From Shewanella sp. c952 (GTDB lineage Bacteria; Pseudomonadota; Gammaproteobacteria; Enterobacterales; Shewanellaceae): a stretch of 60,612 nt of DNA. The position numbers and the translations under genes were made by a program. The notes beneath the pieces are model-generated. The model saw only the letters and a program-made list of their open reading frames with translations, was not told where the DNA came from and did no database searches. Positions 28,901 to 37,131 of the stretch are shown here, one piece after another. Every line of letters begins with the position of its first letter. Position 1 is the stretch's first letter. The stretch covers positions 1 to 60,612 of the forward strand of contig NZ_BPEW01000026.1 in NCBI RefSeq assembly GCF_019654975.1. The letters are read 5' to 3'.

Positions 28901-29028
28901 TGATTGTATCTGGCCTTGCCATTGGTACTATTTTTACGCTGTTCGTATTGCCTGTTATCTACACTTACCTTGCCGAGAGACATGAACCTCTACCGGTATT
29001 TGATGAGGAATTGCAACCTCATACATAG
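25948..29028 (+). CDS. RND multidrug efflux permease (HAE1, MexI-like)
   Basis: A 1026-residue proton-driven inner-membrane pump with 12 membrane segments and two large periplasmic loops. It begins with the family motif FIRRPVLAASI. The proton-relay pair Asp 400-Asp 401 sits in GLVVDDAIVVVENVDR, and the C-terminal half carries the matching LITKHGILMCE motif. It is complete, of normal length, and lies 14 bases after the adaptor. Substrates are unknown; the closest well-known relatives carry drugs, dyes and quinolone-type signals. Operon ends at the terminator at 29046. Confidence 0.93.
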   Translation: MRFTDIFIRRPVLAASISFLILLLGFYSLNSMQVREYPEMTNTVVTVTTSYYGADSNLIQGFITQPLEQALAQADNVDFMTSDSFLGSSKITVYMKLNTDPNGALADILAKVNSVRSQLPKEAEDPTVDMSTGSQTSVLYISFFSDQINSSQITDYLERVVKPELFTIDGVAKVNLYGGIKYAMRIWLDPARMGAFNLSSTDVMNVLQANNYQSAVGQANNTFTLFNGTADTQVATVAELEKLVIGSKDGLVIRLGDIADVSLEKSHDVYRALADGQEAVVVALDVTPTANPLVVAADARSMMPDITRNLPVSMKARVLYDSSLAIDESINEVIKTIGEAALIVIVVITLFLGSFRAVIIPIVTIPLSLIGVAVIMQMFGFTLNLMTLLAMVLAIGLVVDDAIVVVENVDRHIKLGETPFRAAIIGTREIAVPVISMTITLAAVYAPIALMGGITGSLFKEFALTLAGAVFISGIVALTLSPMMCSKILKAHSQPNRFERGVERFLNGLTTRYNRMLTAVLNHRPVIVAFAVIVFVSLPVMFSFIPSELAPNEDKSVVMMMGTAPSSANLDYIQSNMSLVTDMISAQPEAAASLAFVGVPNANQAFGIAPLVPWSERDKSQKEMQKLLGNKVKSVPGMAVTTFQMPELPGASSGLPIQFVITSSASFESLFQIGSGVLEKVQQSPLFVYSEINLKFDSGTMKIHIKRDLAGTYGVTMQDIGMTLTTMMSDGYVNRINLDGRSYEVIPQVDRKYRANPESLDGYYVTAADGRSIPLSSLVDIEMISEPRSLPHFNQMNAITVGGVATPGVAIGDAIAFLQNIGDNELPKGYSYDFLGEARQYVTEGSALYATFALALAIIFLVLASQFESLRDPLVILVSVPLAISGALIALGWTHVMGLSSMNIYTQVGLITLVGLITKHGILMCEVAKEEQLHNGLSKVDAIKHAATIRLRPILMTTAAMIAGLIPLLFAVGAGAVARFNIGLVIVSGLAIGTIFTLFVLPVIYTYLAERHEPLPVFDEELQPHT

Positions 29029-29045
29029 TGTATTGCTAGCACAAT

Positions 29046-29096
29046 AAAGACCCGCGCTTATTTAGCTTAAAAACTAGGTCAGCGCGGGTCTTTTGT
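29046..29096 (+). terminator. Terminator of the RND operon
   Basis: AAAGACCCGCGCT (29046-29058) pairs with AGCGCGGGTCTTT (29081-29093) across a 22-base loop and runs into TTTTG, 18 bases past the permease stop. Confidence 0.85.
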
Positions 29097-29211
29097 TTCT
29101 GGGGTTATTATCAATCAATATAAAGTCAGCTTGGCAGCTGATTATTTTGGCAATCGCTAGCCCCTAAGGTACAATCAACACATATTGAAACAGGCACCCT
29201 AGCGGATATTA

Positions 29212-29469
29212 ATGATGATCAACCCAAAGAAAATCGAAGATGTAGCAAAGCAGCTTAGCGAAAACCTACCTGCTGGTCTTAAGCAGTTTGCGGGTGAGTT
29301 TGAAGAGCGTAGCAAGCAAGTATTGCAAAATCAGTTACAGAAGCTAGATGTTGTTTCTCGCGAAGAGTTTGAAGTACAGCAACATGTATTGATCAAAACC
29401 CGCGAAAAGCTAGAAGCACTGCAAGCTCAAGTCGATGCACTTGAAGCAAAGCTTAACGCTGAAGACTAG
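29212..29469 (+). CDS. ubiK: Ubiquinone biosynthesis accessory factor UbiK
   Basis: An 85-residue protein of the BMFP/YqiC family. It starts with MINPKKIEDVAKQLSENLP and ends in a long coiled coil (about 52-83) that forms trimers. UbiK works with UbiJ in the soluble complex that carries out the later hydroxylation and methylation steps of ubiquinone synthesis. Either of two adjacent ATGs (29212, 29215) could start it. It is monocistronic between two terminators. Confidence 0.92.
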   Translation: MMINPKKIEDVAKQLSENLPAGLKQFAGEFEERSKQVLQNQLQKLDVVSREEFEVQQHVLIKTREKLEALQAQVDALEAKLNAED

Positions 29470-29480
29470 TTTTTACACAA

Positions 29481-29511
29481 TAAAAAAGCACCTTCACTGG
29501 TGCTTTTTTAT
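29481..29511. terminator. Bidirectional terminator after ubiK
   Basis: AAAAAAGCACC and GGTGCTTTTTT around a 6-base loop give a symmetric A-stem-T hairpin between ubiK and the convergent DUF417-type gene. Confidence 0.9.
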
Positions 29512-29527
29512 TGGCTAATTTACCAAC

Positions 29528-30379
29528 CTACGTCTTGATTGCATCATGCTTGGCAAACAAGATGACGCAACAAGCCAGTAGTGCTAAATCTTTAACAATG
29601 AACTGACCACTGCCCGTTAGTACAGGAAAACCCAAGCTGGTTTCATAGCCTGGCAAAGTGATAACAAAAGTCTGCGTTGCCGCAAACGTCAGTGCAGCGA
29701 TGCTCAAACCAAAAACATATGCTTTACCAGACCAAGGTGCCAGTAAAATACCTATCACTGCCAGCAGTTCAACCACGCCGATAAAGTAAGAGCCATGCAG
29801 TACGCTAAACAATGAATAGATCCAGCTAAATAGCGGACTGGTACTCATCAACCCTTCAATACCGTCAGCCTCTATTTGGGTAAACTTCATGCCACCAATC
29901 CACACCATGACCAGCAAAATTCCCGCTAAAGTTAACTTAACCGCAAGCTTATTAACCCTTGTGTGGCCAGCATAGTAAGAGGTGATAAATAGCGATACAG
30001 CAACTATTCCTAAGTACTTTATCAGCCCTTGCCCAGCACCAATGGCCGGAAAGCCTCCTAAAGCATCAATCCAAACAGGGTGGCTGAACATCATCAATAA
30101 CGGCACTGTTGCTAAGCCCGCATACACATAGATGATGATCTGGCTCCAACGATAACTTGGCACAATAAGCGCAGCTAAAGTGACAAGCTGCATAATGCCT
30201 AATACAGCAGACAACCAAGGCAGTTCAGGCAAGTTAACAGCCTGCAGTTGCTTAGAAAAATAACTAACATCGTCAGCAGTGAAGCGAGTAACCGCGGTAA
30301 GTAGCAAAAAACTACCCAATAACCAACGCGATATTAATACGCTGTTGGCAACAACTAAGGATTTAAGCGACGTAAACAT
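29528..30379 (-). CDS. Tandem DUF417/DoxX-type integral membrane protein (RclC-like)
   Basis: A 283-residue protein made largely of membrane helices. The C-terminal half (about 150-283) looks like DUF417/RclC: GGMKFTQIEADGIEGLM, SPLFSWIY, then GFPVL.GSGQFIVKDLALL. The N-terminal half repeats the same layout in a diverged form, including GGFPAIGAGQGLIKYLGIV, so the protein seems to be an internal duplication. ATG 30379 is chosen (AGGAA 7 bases upstream); a longer frame begins at 30418. RclC is part of reactive-chlorine resistance in E. coli, but rclA and rclB are not here, so function is open. Confidence 0.75.
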   Translation of the reverse strand: MFTSLKSLVVANSVLISRWLLGSFLLLTAVTRFTADDVSYFSKQLQAVNLPELPWLSAVLGIMQLVTLAALIVPSYRWSQIIIYVYAGLATVPLLMMFSHPVWIDALGGFPAIGAGQGLIKYLGIVAVSLFITSYYAGHTRVNKLAVKLTLAGILLVMVWIGGMKFTQIEADGIEGLMSTSPLFSWIYSLFSVLHGSYFIGVVELLAVIGILLAPWSGKAYVFGLSIAALTFAATQTFVITLPGYETSLGFPVLTGSGQFIVKDLALLACCVILFAKHDAIKT

Positions 30380-30547
30380 TAAGCGGTTCCTATTCTCATT
30401 CAATACTGGTTTCAGCAATAGACCCGTACATTGTCAAAAGCCTTTCAAACATTTTGCACCTCAGTTAAAGAAGATTAATTTACACTTCATGCTGTTGGGC
30501 TAGCATGGTGCGCTATCAAGGATTAATCTTGCCGTGCTCAAATCTAA

Positions 30548-31372
30548 ATGATTGCACCGCCACCATTTTGCTTATCGAGGCAGCTATTGAACCATTTACA
30601 CCGTGACACTAAAGCCAGTACCAAACTCATGTTGATTGGCTGGGGCGTATTACTGGCTATCCCCGCCTGCTTATATACATTTTCAGTGACCATGTTCCCT
30701 CGTATTGAACTTGATGCAGCTTTCGCGCAGCTGCTTTACTGGATAACCAGCACAGGTACTGCGCCGTACGGGATTACCACCGGTATTGTTATTCTTATTG
30801 CTTGTTACCAAACACTAAACAGAGCCGAATTTTTAAAGCTAGTCATGGCGGTTTCCATCGCCATGGCAACCACTTTAAGTTTGAATCATTTCCTCAAGCC
30901 ATACTTTGCCGAACCTAGACCCAATGCCGCACTGATGGCACAGGAGTCACTGCTTAATACCAATGAATTTTATCAACATAACAAAGCCGACAAGCGTGAG
31001 TTATTAACTCAATCCATTAAGCAGCTCAAACTTAGCCGCAGTGATATCAACCTAAGTCCTGCAATTGAGGGACATTGGCAGCACGAGGTGGGTTACGCCT
31101 TCCCTTCTGGTCACACACTTTTCGCCGTCACGCTTGCGCTCGTTGTTAGCTTTTATCTGCTGTTGGCTGGACAGACTTTATTGCCATTGGTGCTATTAAG
31201 TTGGGCCATCAGCATGGGGTTAAGTCGCATGTGGTTAGGCATGCATTGGTCACAAGATGTACTTGCGTCAACGGTCATTGGTGGCCTTATCGCCTTTGCG
31301 AGTATTGCCGTCATGCAGCAGGTGACATTAAGTAGCCACTGGCTGCGGAAACTATCGACAAACAATAGGTGA
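30548..31372 (+). CDS. pgpB: PAP2-family membrane phosphatase, PgpB-like
   Basis: A 274-residue, six-helix inner-membrane phosphatase. The three catalytic motifs are complete: KPYFAEPRP (Lys 117, Arg 124), PSGHT with His 189, and SRMWLGMHWSQD with Arg 227, nucleophile His 233 and Asp 237. The ~60-residue insert between motifs 1 and 2 and the total length fit PgpB, which dephosphorylates phosphatidylglycerol-phosphate and recycles undecaprenyl pyrophosphate. Divergent from the DUF417-type gene. Assignment to PgpB rather than another PAP2 type rests on length and insert. Confidence 0.82.
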   Translation: MIAPPPFCLSRQLLNHLHRDTKASTKLMLIGWGVLLAIPACLYTFSVTMFPRIELDAAFAQLLYWITSTGTAPYGITTGIVILIACYQTLNRAEFLKLVMAVSIAMATTLSLNHFLKPYFAEPRPNAALMAQESLLNTNEFYQHNKADKRELLTQSIKQLKLSRSDINLSPAIEGHWQHEVGYAFPSGHTLFAVTLALVVSFYLLLAGQTLLPLVLLSWAISMGLSRMWLGMHWSQDVLASTVIGGLIAFASIAVMQQVTLSSHWLRKLSTNNR

Positions 31373-31450
31373 AATAGCACAACACCTTGAACTTCAATAG
31401 AATTTAGGTATCCTCCCTAGGACATTACTTTAATCCCAAGAGAGATCCCA

Positions 31451-31936
31451 ATGGCTGAGCTTCAACTGGACAAGATTGATCTGCATATTCTTAAGCTGGT
31501 GCAGCAACATGGAAAGTTGTCTAACCAAGAGCTAGCTGAAAAAGTGGGTCTCTCGCCTTCGCCGTGCTCTCGCAGGGTGAAAGCATTGGAGGAAGCAGGC
31601 TATATAGCGGGTTATGCTACCTTGCTAAGTCCAGCACATTTTGACTTAGCACTGACCGCCTATATCCATGTACGCCTTGAAAAACACTCCAGCGAAACAC
31701 TGGAAAATTTTGAAGCTACCGTGGCCTCATACGATGAAGTGCAAGAGTGTTGTCTGCTAACGGGTAGCGATGCTGATTACCAACTTAAAGTGCTGGTAAG
31801 AGATATGCCAGCCTTCAAAGTGTTCTTACTCGACAAGCTAACCACCAATGAAAAAATTGCCGGTGTGCATTCAAGCTTTGTGCTAAAACAGGTCAAAAAC
31901 CAAACTCAAATTCCATTACCTCAGTCTGCTGACTAA
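31451..31936 (+). CDS. Lrp/AsnC-family transcriptional regulator
   Basis: A 161-residue regulator. The winged helix (about 5-60) has LSNQELAEKVGLSPSPCSRRV and the C-terminal RAM/ActD ligand domain (about 70-145) has the usual CCLLTGSDADYQLKV. It is not Lrp itself (helix and pocket residues differ) but an amino-acid-responsive paralogue. A sodium-dependent transporter gene follows 285 bases downstream on the same strand, so it may control amino-acid uptake (inference). Confidence 0.88.
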   Translation: MAELQLDKIDLHILKLVQQHGKLSNQELAEKVGLSPSPCSRRVKALEEAGYIAGYATLLSPAHFDLALTAYIHVRLEKHSSETLENFEATVASYDEVQECCLLTGSDADYQLKVLVRDMPAFKVFLLDKLTTNEKIAGVHSSFVLKQVKNQTQIPLPQSAD

Positions 31937-32221
31937 CAAGTCTCAATTACCGGCGTTATCCTCTGTAGCGACTATAATCTGTGGATTCGGTCGCACTTTG
32001 CTAATTAATTCAAAAATGATTAAATTGCGTAGCACTGATACTAAACATTACCCAGCGCATAATAAAATCGCAAAAACTGATAGATATAATCATTAATCTT
32101 GATTAAAGGCTTTTTTAAGCGCTTTATTATCGAATCTTAAGTATTTACCGAATAGTTTTTGCGTTGACCTATTGAGTTAAAGCTCTATTATGCGCGCTCT
32201 TTCAATGGTTCGAGATTAGGT

Positions 32222-33580
32222 ATGAGTACAGTAAAACAGGGGCATTTCAGCTCTAGAATTGGCTTCATCATGGCTGCAGCAGGCAGCGCAGTTGGTGTGG
32301 GTAATATCTGGGGATTTCCAACCCAAGCAGCCACTCACGGTGGCGGCGCATTTCTACTGGTATACCTTGTTCTGATCTTACTGCTTGGCTATCCCATGCT
32401 ATTAGCAGAGTTAATGATTGGTCGTCATGGGCAAACAAACCCCGCTGACGCTATGGCTAAAGTAGCCACTAGTCCAATGGCTAAAAAAATCGGTAAAACC
32501 ATCGGCTTTATCTCTATCATCACCGCCACTTTAATCTGTACCTTCTACAGTATTTTGTCAGGCTGGTTCGTGAGTTTCGCGCTAGCGCCCGTGGCGCAAG
32601 TTAGTGGTCAGACTGATATTGCCGCTTGGCTAATGGATTTCTCACTATCGCGCAATCTTGTATTTACGCTTATCTTTATCGCTATGGTAATCCTAGTGAT
32701 CCGCCAAGGCGTGCAGCAAGGTATTGAGCGCTGGTCAAAACGCCTTATGCCCATGCTGCTAATCATCTTAGTCGCTGGCGTGGGTTATATTTTAACTCAG
32801 CCGGGGGCTATGCAAGGTCTTGAAGTACTACTGGTTCCTGATTTTAGCCGTATCTTTGAGGCTGAGGTATTAGTTGGCGCGCTAGGACAAACCTTCTTCT
32901 CGCTCACCATCGGAACCGGTGCCATGATGGTTTACGGCGCTTATTTGAGTCAAAAAGAGGATCTAGGCAAGCTCACCGCTTATGTCACCTTAACCGATAC
33001 TAGCGTCGCCTTTCTCGCCGCGTTGATGGTGATCCCTGCCATGTATGTAGCCCAACATAACGGCGTACAGATTTTTGCCGAAGATGGCAGCCTACTGAAT
33101 TCAGATACCTTAGTGTTTACTGTATTGCCTGAGTTATTTAAAACCCTAGGTGGCGTGAGCCAGTATCTGTTAGCCATTATCTTCTTTATGTTGATGACCA
33201 TTGCTGGACTTACTTCAGCAATCTCTATTGTTGAAGTACCCACCAGTTATATTGTCGAGAAGAGTAACTTAAGCCGTGATAAAGCAACCTTACTCGTCGG
33301 CGCAGTAATCGCCATTTTGTCAATGGTGGTGGTGTTTAACTTCAGCGCGCTATTTGGCTTTATGATCACCATGACCACTGAGCGAGCACAGCCACTCATC
33401 GCCTTAGGTATCGCAATCTTCTTGGGCTGGGTGTGGAATCGCAATAAGTTAATCAGCACCATTGCAGCCCAAGATGGCGTTAAAGCTGATAGCTGGTTTT
33501 GGAAACTATGGCCGGTGTATGTGAAGTTTGTCTGCCCGCTGTTGATTGTCGTGATCATCATGCAGTTGTTTAGCAAATAA
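32222..33580 (+). CDS. Sodium-dependent transporter, NSS/SNF family
   Basis: A 452-residue transporter with 11-12 membrane segments. The TM1 signature GSAVGVGNIWGFPTQAATHGGGAF, read as several short motifs, includes the unwound GVGNIWGFP region that binds sodium and substrate. Bacterial NSS members (TnaT, MhsT, LeuT) take up neutral or aromatic amino acids; the substrate cannot be told from sequence alone. The upstream 285 bases are AT-rich and hold no gene. A terminator follows closely. Confidence 0.9.
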   Translation: MSTVKQGHFSSRIGFIMAAAGSAVGVGNIWGFPTQAATHGGGAFLLVYLVLILLLGYPMLLAELMIGRHGQTNPADAMAKVATSPMAKKIGKTIGFISIITATLICTFYSILSGWFVSFALAPVAQVSGQTDIAAWLMDFSLSRNLVFTLIFIAMVILVIRQGVQQGIERWSKRLMPMLLIILVAGVGYILTQPGAMQGLEVLLVPDFSRIFEAEVLVGALGQTFFSLTIGTGAMMVYGAYLSQKEDLGKLTAYVTLTDTSVAFLAALMVIPAMYVAQHNGVQIFAEDGSLLNSDTLVFTVLPELFKTLGGVSQYLLAIIFFMLMTIAGLTSAISIVEVPTSYIVEKSNLSRDKATLLVGAVIAILSMVVVFNFSALFGFMITMTTERAQPLIALGIAIFLGWVWNRNKLISTIAAQDGVKADSWFWKLWPVYVKFVCPLLIVVIIMQLFSK

Positions 33581-33604
33581 CGATTGCACATTGTTTCTAT
33601 GGTT

Positions 33605-33627
33605 CCCCGCTATATGCGGGGATTTTT
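33605..33627 (+). terminator. Terminator of the NSS transporter gene
   Basis: CCCCGC-TATAT-GCGGGG followed by ATTTTTG, 24 bases after the stop codon. Confidence 0.9.
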
Positions 33628-33751
33628 GTTTGCCGATACTATGGAGTTCATAAAGCTAGATTCTTTAGCGCTGTTAAAAGGTGAAATGACGAGTCACTTT
33701 GATATAAGCTAGATACCTATACGGGCATTATGTTTAGCAAAGGCTTAGTAA

Positions 33752-34036
33752 ATGGAAATGACATTAATATATCTATTAATCATTCTTAGCGTGTTGTTCA
33801 TTCTAAATAGTATTGCCACTTGTATTGTTTGGAATACCCATTTTGAAGTTAAAGAAAGGCGAATATATCAAACTATATTCATATGGTTAGTGCCAATAAT
33901 TGGGGCATCTATGGCCATTTATATCAATCGAGAAGACGACTTCGCTAAAAAGCAACAGCCTCAAGTTGGCAATAACTCAAATATCACAGACTCCCAGGCA
34001 ATCAGCTTCGGGAGTCACACCGGCGGTGGACGGTAA
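33752..34036 (+). CDS. Small two-helix membrane protein, function unknown
   Basis: A 94-residue protein with two membrane helices (about 4-26 and 40-58) and a polar, Gln/Asn/Gly-rich tail. The second helix and its end (FIWLVPIIGASMAIYIN) resemble the PLDc_N/phospholipase-D N-terminal-type membrane module, but no catalytic domain follows. AAAGG stands 8 bases before the ATG. A terminator closes it. I do not recognise the family with certainty. Confidence 0.65.
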   Translation: MEMTLIYLLIILSVLFILNSIATCIVWNTHFEVKERRIYQTIFIWLVPIIGASMAIYINREDDFAKKQQPQVGNNSNITDSQAISFGSHTGGGR

Positions 34037-34048
34037 TATCGACACATG

Positions 34049-34081
34049 AACAGGCCGCTCATTTATCCTGAGCGGCCTGTT
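34049..34081. terminator. Bidirectional terminator hairpin
   Basis: A perfect 13-bp stem AACAGGCCGCTCA/TGAGCGGCCTGTT with a 7-base loop between convergent genes; only short T-tracts follow. Confidence 0.75.
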
Positions 34082-34118
34082 ATATTCTTGCTAGTTTAAG
34101 ATGCAGCTGCAAACCAGT

Positions 34119-35264
34119 TTAAGCAGGCTGAACCAATACTTCATCCAACGCTTTAATGCACAGCGCAACATTTTCACGGCGGGCGGCATAACCCATCAAG
34201 CCGATTCGCCAAGCCTTGCCAGCCAATGCACCAAGGCCTGCACCAATCTCTAGGTTATAGTTTTCGAGTAGCTGCTTGCGCACTTTAGCATCATCGATAC
34301 CTTCTGGAATATATACCGCGTTTAACTGCGGTAATCTATCAGCCTCGGCCACCACGAATTTAAGCCCAAGTCGCTGCAAACCATGACGCAATACTTGATG
34401 CATGTCCGCATGACGTTGCCATGCATGCTCCAACCCTTCAAGCGACAACAAGCGCAGCGATTCATGCAGCGCATACAATGCGTTTACTGGTGCAGTATGG
34501 TGATAGCTACGTTTACCGCCGCTCTCGCCGGTCCAGTAACCCATTACCAGTGTTTGATCGAGGAACCAGCTTTGCACAGGTGTCTTACGCGCTTTCATCT
34601 TCTCAACGGCTTTTGGTGAGAACGACACTGGCGACAAACCTGGCACACAAGAGAGACATTTCTGACTGCCAGAATAGATGGCATCAATGCCCCACTCATC
34701 CACTCTTAGCTCTACGCCACCTAGCGAAGTGACTGCGTCAACAATCGATATACAGCCGTGCTGCTTAGCGAGCGCACACAGTGCTTTAGCATCGGATAGT
34801 GCGCCAGTTGAGGTCTCGGCATGCACAAAGGCAAGGAACTTGGCATCTGGATTTTCAGCTAATGCATTGGCAACCGTATCAACATCTACCGCTTTCCCCC
34901 ACTCGTTATCGACCATTACCGCAACGCCGCCGCAACGTTCGACGTTCTGGCGCATACGTTCACCGAACACACCATTACGGCAAACAATCACTTTTTCGCC
35001 CGGCTCAACCAGATTCACGAAACAGGTTTCCATGCCCGCACTGCCTGGTGCTGACACAGCTAATGTCATCTCATTTTTGGTTTGAAATGCATATTGGATC
35101 AGGGACTTTAACTCATCCATCATGCCTACAAATAACGGGTCTAGATGACCTATAGTCGGCTTTGCTTGGGCTGCGAGTACCTCTGGATAAACGTCTGAAG
35201 GCCCCGGTCCCATCAGCACTCTGCGCGGTGGATTAAACGGTTCGATATAGGGTGCTATTAACAT
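34119..35264 (-). CDS. Class V aminotransferase, alanine/serine-glyoxylate type
   Basis: A 381-residue PLP enzyme of fold type I class V. It opens with the family motif LMGPGPSDVYPEVL; the PLP-binding Lys 202 is in SGSQKCLSCVPG, preceded by the PLP ring-binding Asp in SIVDAVTSLGG; a late Arg (WRIGLMG) binds the carboxylate. Relatives transfer the amino group of alanine or serine to glyoxylate. It lies downstream of ilvA on the same strand but 298 bases away and behind the ilvA terminator, so it is probably its own unit. Confidence 0.88.
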   Translation of the reverse strand: MLIAPYIEPFNPPRRVLMGPGPSDVYPEVLAAQAKPTIGHLDPLFVGMMDELKSLIQYAFQTKNEMTLAVSAPGSAGMETCFVNLVEPGEKVIVCRNGVFGERMRQNVERCGGVAVMVDNEWGKAVDVDTVANALAENPDAKFLAFVHAETSTGALSDAKALCALAKQHGCISIVDAVTSLGGVELRVDEWGIDAIYSGSQKCLSCVPGLSPVSFSPKAVEKMKARKTPVQSWFLDQTLVMGYWTGESGGKRSYHHTAPVNALYALHESLRLLSLEGLEHAWQRHADMHQVLRHGLQRLGLKFVVAEADRLPQLNAVYIPEGIDDAKVRKQLLENYNLEIGAGLGALAGKAWRIGLMGYAARRENVALCIKALDEVLVQPA

Positions 35265-35520
35265 TACATTTCCTTAGCAACAAATACTTTGCTGTGGTTA
35301 AGACTGAACTGCCGATTGATTTTGCCTAAACAAAAGCCCGTTGCTGGCTAGAGTATTGCTATCAATATTATTGTTATTTGGTATAAGACCATATTACAAA
35401 ACAAGCAGTAAAACTATAGTCAAACAGTCTTAAGTGGCAGAATTAAGGGGATATTTGTCTGGTATAATATGACTAAGCAGTGAATGAGATTGATTAAGTC
35501 TTACCCAGTAGCAGCATAAA

Positions 35521-35546
35521 TAAAAAAGGACGCTAATGCGCCCTTT
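35521..35546 (-). terminator. Terminator of the ilvGMEDA operon
   Basis: On the minus strand AAAGGGCGC and GCGTCCTTT (one mismatch) around a 4-base loop run into TTTTTTA, 17 bases past the ilvA stop. The 255 bases between it and the aminotransferase gene hold no gene. Confidence 0.85.
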
Positions 35547-35562
35547 CGTTGATGATCACCTA

Positions 35563-37113
35563 TCAATCGCGATTATCTAGAAACAGCTTATAAGCAGGGC
35601 TCTTGGTTTCTTCTTGATAGACAAAGCCAAGCTCAGTCAAAAACTGCTGGAAAGCAAGGTTATCGCGCTCAGGTACTTCAAAGCCAGCTAGCACTCTGCC
35701 GTAGGCAGCCCCATGATTGCGGTAATGGAATAAACTGATATTCCACTTGCTCTGCAAGGTGGTTAAAAACTTAAATAAAGCGCCAGGATGCTCTGGAAAC
35801 TCAAAGCTAAATAAACGCTCCTCTAATGGCTCTGGCGGATGGCCGCCGACCATGTAACGCACATGCAATTTTGCCGTTTCGTCTTGAGAAAGATCTTGCA
35901 CCCCGAAGCCTTCAGACTCAAGATTGGCAACGATCTCATCAACTTCAGTTTGCCCCTCAGATAAACGAATACCCGCAAACACCACCGCTTTCTCGCGACT
36001 ACTAAAGCGATAGTTGAACTCCGTCATCGCTCGCTTACCAAGCAGCTCGCAAAAACGTAGGAAGATCCCCGGACGCTCTGGCACTTTAACGGCTAAAATG
36101 GCTTCTTTTTGCTCGCCAAGTTCACAGCGCTCAGACACATAGCGCAAACCATGAAAATTCACGTTAGCACCGCTTAGAATCGCGGCAACCTTCTCGCCGT
36201 TACCATTATTACCAACGTACTTTTTAAGGCCCGCCAGTGACAATGCTCCCGAAGGTTCAGCAATTGCACGAGTATCTTCAAAAATATCTTTAACTGCTGC
36301 GCAAATTTCATCAGAGGTAACCGTAATCACATCATCAACATATTCACGCGCTAACCTAAACGGCTCAGCGCCAATCTGCTTAACCGCCACACCGTCGGCA
36401 AACAAACCCACTTGAGGCAGTACTACACGCTCTCCAGCATCGAGCGCAGCCTTTAAACAGGCTGAGTCTTCTGGCTCTACACCGATGATCTTAACTTGCG
36501 GCATCACTGCTTTATAATAAGCAGCAATCCCCGCGATTAAACCGCCGCCGCCAACAGGCACAAATACCACTTCAAGATCGCGCTGCTGCTGCACCATCTC
36601 TTGCGCCACAGTGCCTTGGCCAGCAATCACCGCTTCATCATCAAACGGCGCCACATACACGCGCCCTTCAGTCTTAGATAAATTTTGAGCAAAAGCATTG
36701 GCTTGGTCAAACGCTTGGCCATGCAATACCACTTCGCCGCCTAAGCGCCTAACCGCATCAACTTTAATGTCGGGAGTGGTTTCCGGCATCACAATAACCG
36801 CGCTAATACCACGAGCGGCAGCAGACATCGCGACCCCTTGCGCATGGTTACCCGCAGAGGCGCAAACCACGCCACACTCACACTCCTCTTTCGTTAGCTC
36901 GGCAATCTTGTTGTAAGCACCGCGTAGCTTAAAAGAGTGCACAGGCTGCAGATCTTCACGCTTTAAAAATACCTGACAACCTATACGCGCCGACAGCTTA
37001 TTAAGGCTAGCAAGCGGGGTTACCTTAGCCACATCGTAAACAGAAGACAGTAGTATTTTCTGTAAATAATAATGAGCCAGATCCAGTTGTGATTGTGATG
37101 CTAAAGCCAACAT
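35563..37113 (-). CDS. ilvA: Threonine ammonia-lyase, biosynthetic
   Basis: A 516-residue enzyme that turns threonine into 2-oxobutanoate, the first committed step to isoleucine. The PLP Lys 62 lies in SFKLRGAYNK and the phosphate-binding loop is GGGGLIAG. The C-terminal ~190 residues hold two ACT-like domains (ERPGIFLRF and EHPGALFKF) for inhibition by isoleucine and relief by valine, so this is the biosynthetic, not the catabolic, form. AGGGG is 6 bases before ATG. Last gene of the operon, 18 bases after ilvD. Confidence 0.96.
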   Translation of the reverse strand: MLALASQSQLDLAHYYLQKILLSSVYDVAKVTPLASLNKLSARIGCQVFLKREDLQPVHSFKLRGAYNKIAELTKEECECGVVCASAGNHAQGVAMSAAARGISAVIVMPETTPDIKVDAVRRLGGEVVLHGQAFDQANAFAQNLSKTEGRVYVAPFDDEAVIAGQGTVAQEMVQQQRDLEVVFVPVGGGGLIAGIAAYYKAVMPQVKIIGVEPEDSACLKAALDAGERVVLPQVGLFADGVAVKQIGAEPFRLAREYVDDVITVTSDEICAAVKDIFEDTRAIAEPSGALSLAGLKKYVGNNGNGEKVAAILSGANVNFHGLRYVSERCELGEQKEAILAVKVPERPGIFLRFCELLGKRAMTEFNYRFSSREKAVVFAGIRLSEGQTEVDEIVANLESEGFGVQDLSQDETAKLHVRYMVGGHPPEPLEERLFSFEFPEHPGALFKFLTTLQSKWNISLFHYRNHGAAYGRVLAGFEVPERDNLAFQQFLTELGFVYQEETKSPAYKLFLDNRD

Positions 37114-37131
37114 AAACGCCCCTTAAATCGA

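Noticed and set aside
34678..35155. Two plus-strand frames opposite the class V aminotransferase gene
   Set aside because: Shadows of a conserved gene; no ribosome site or recognisable domain.
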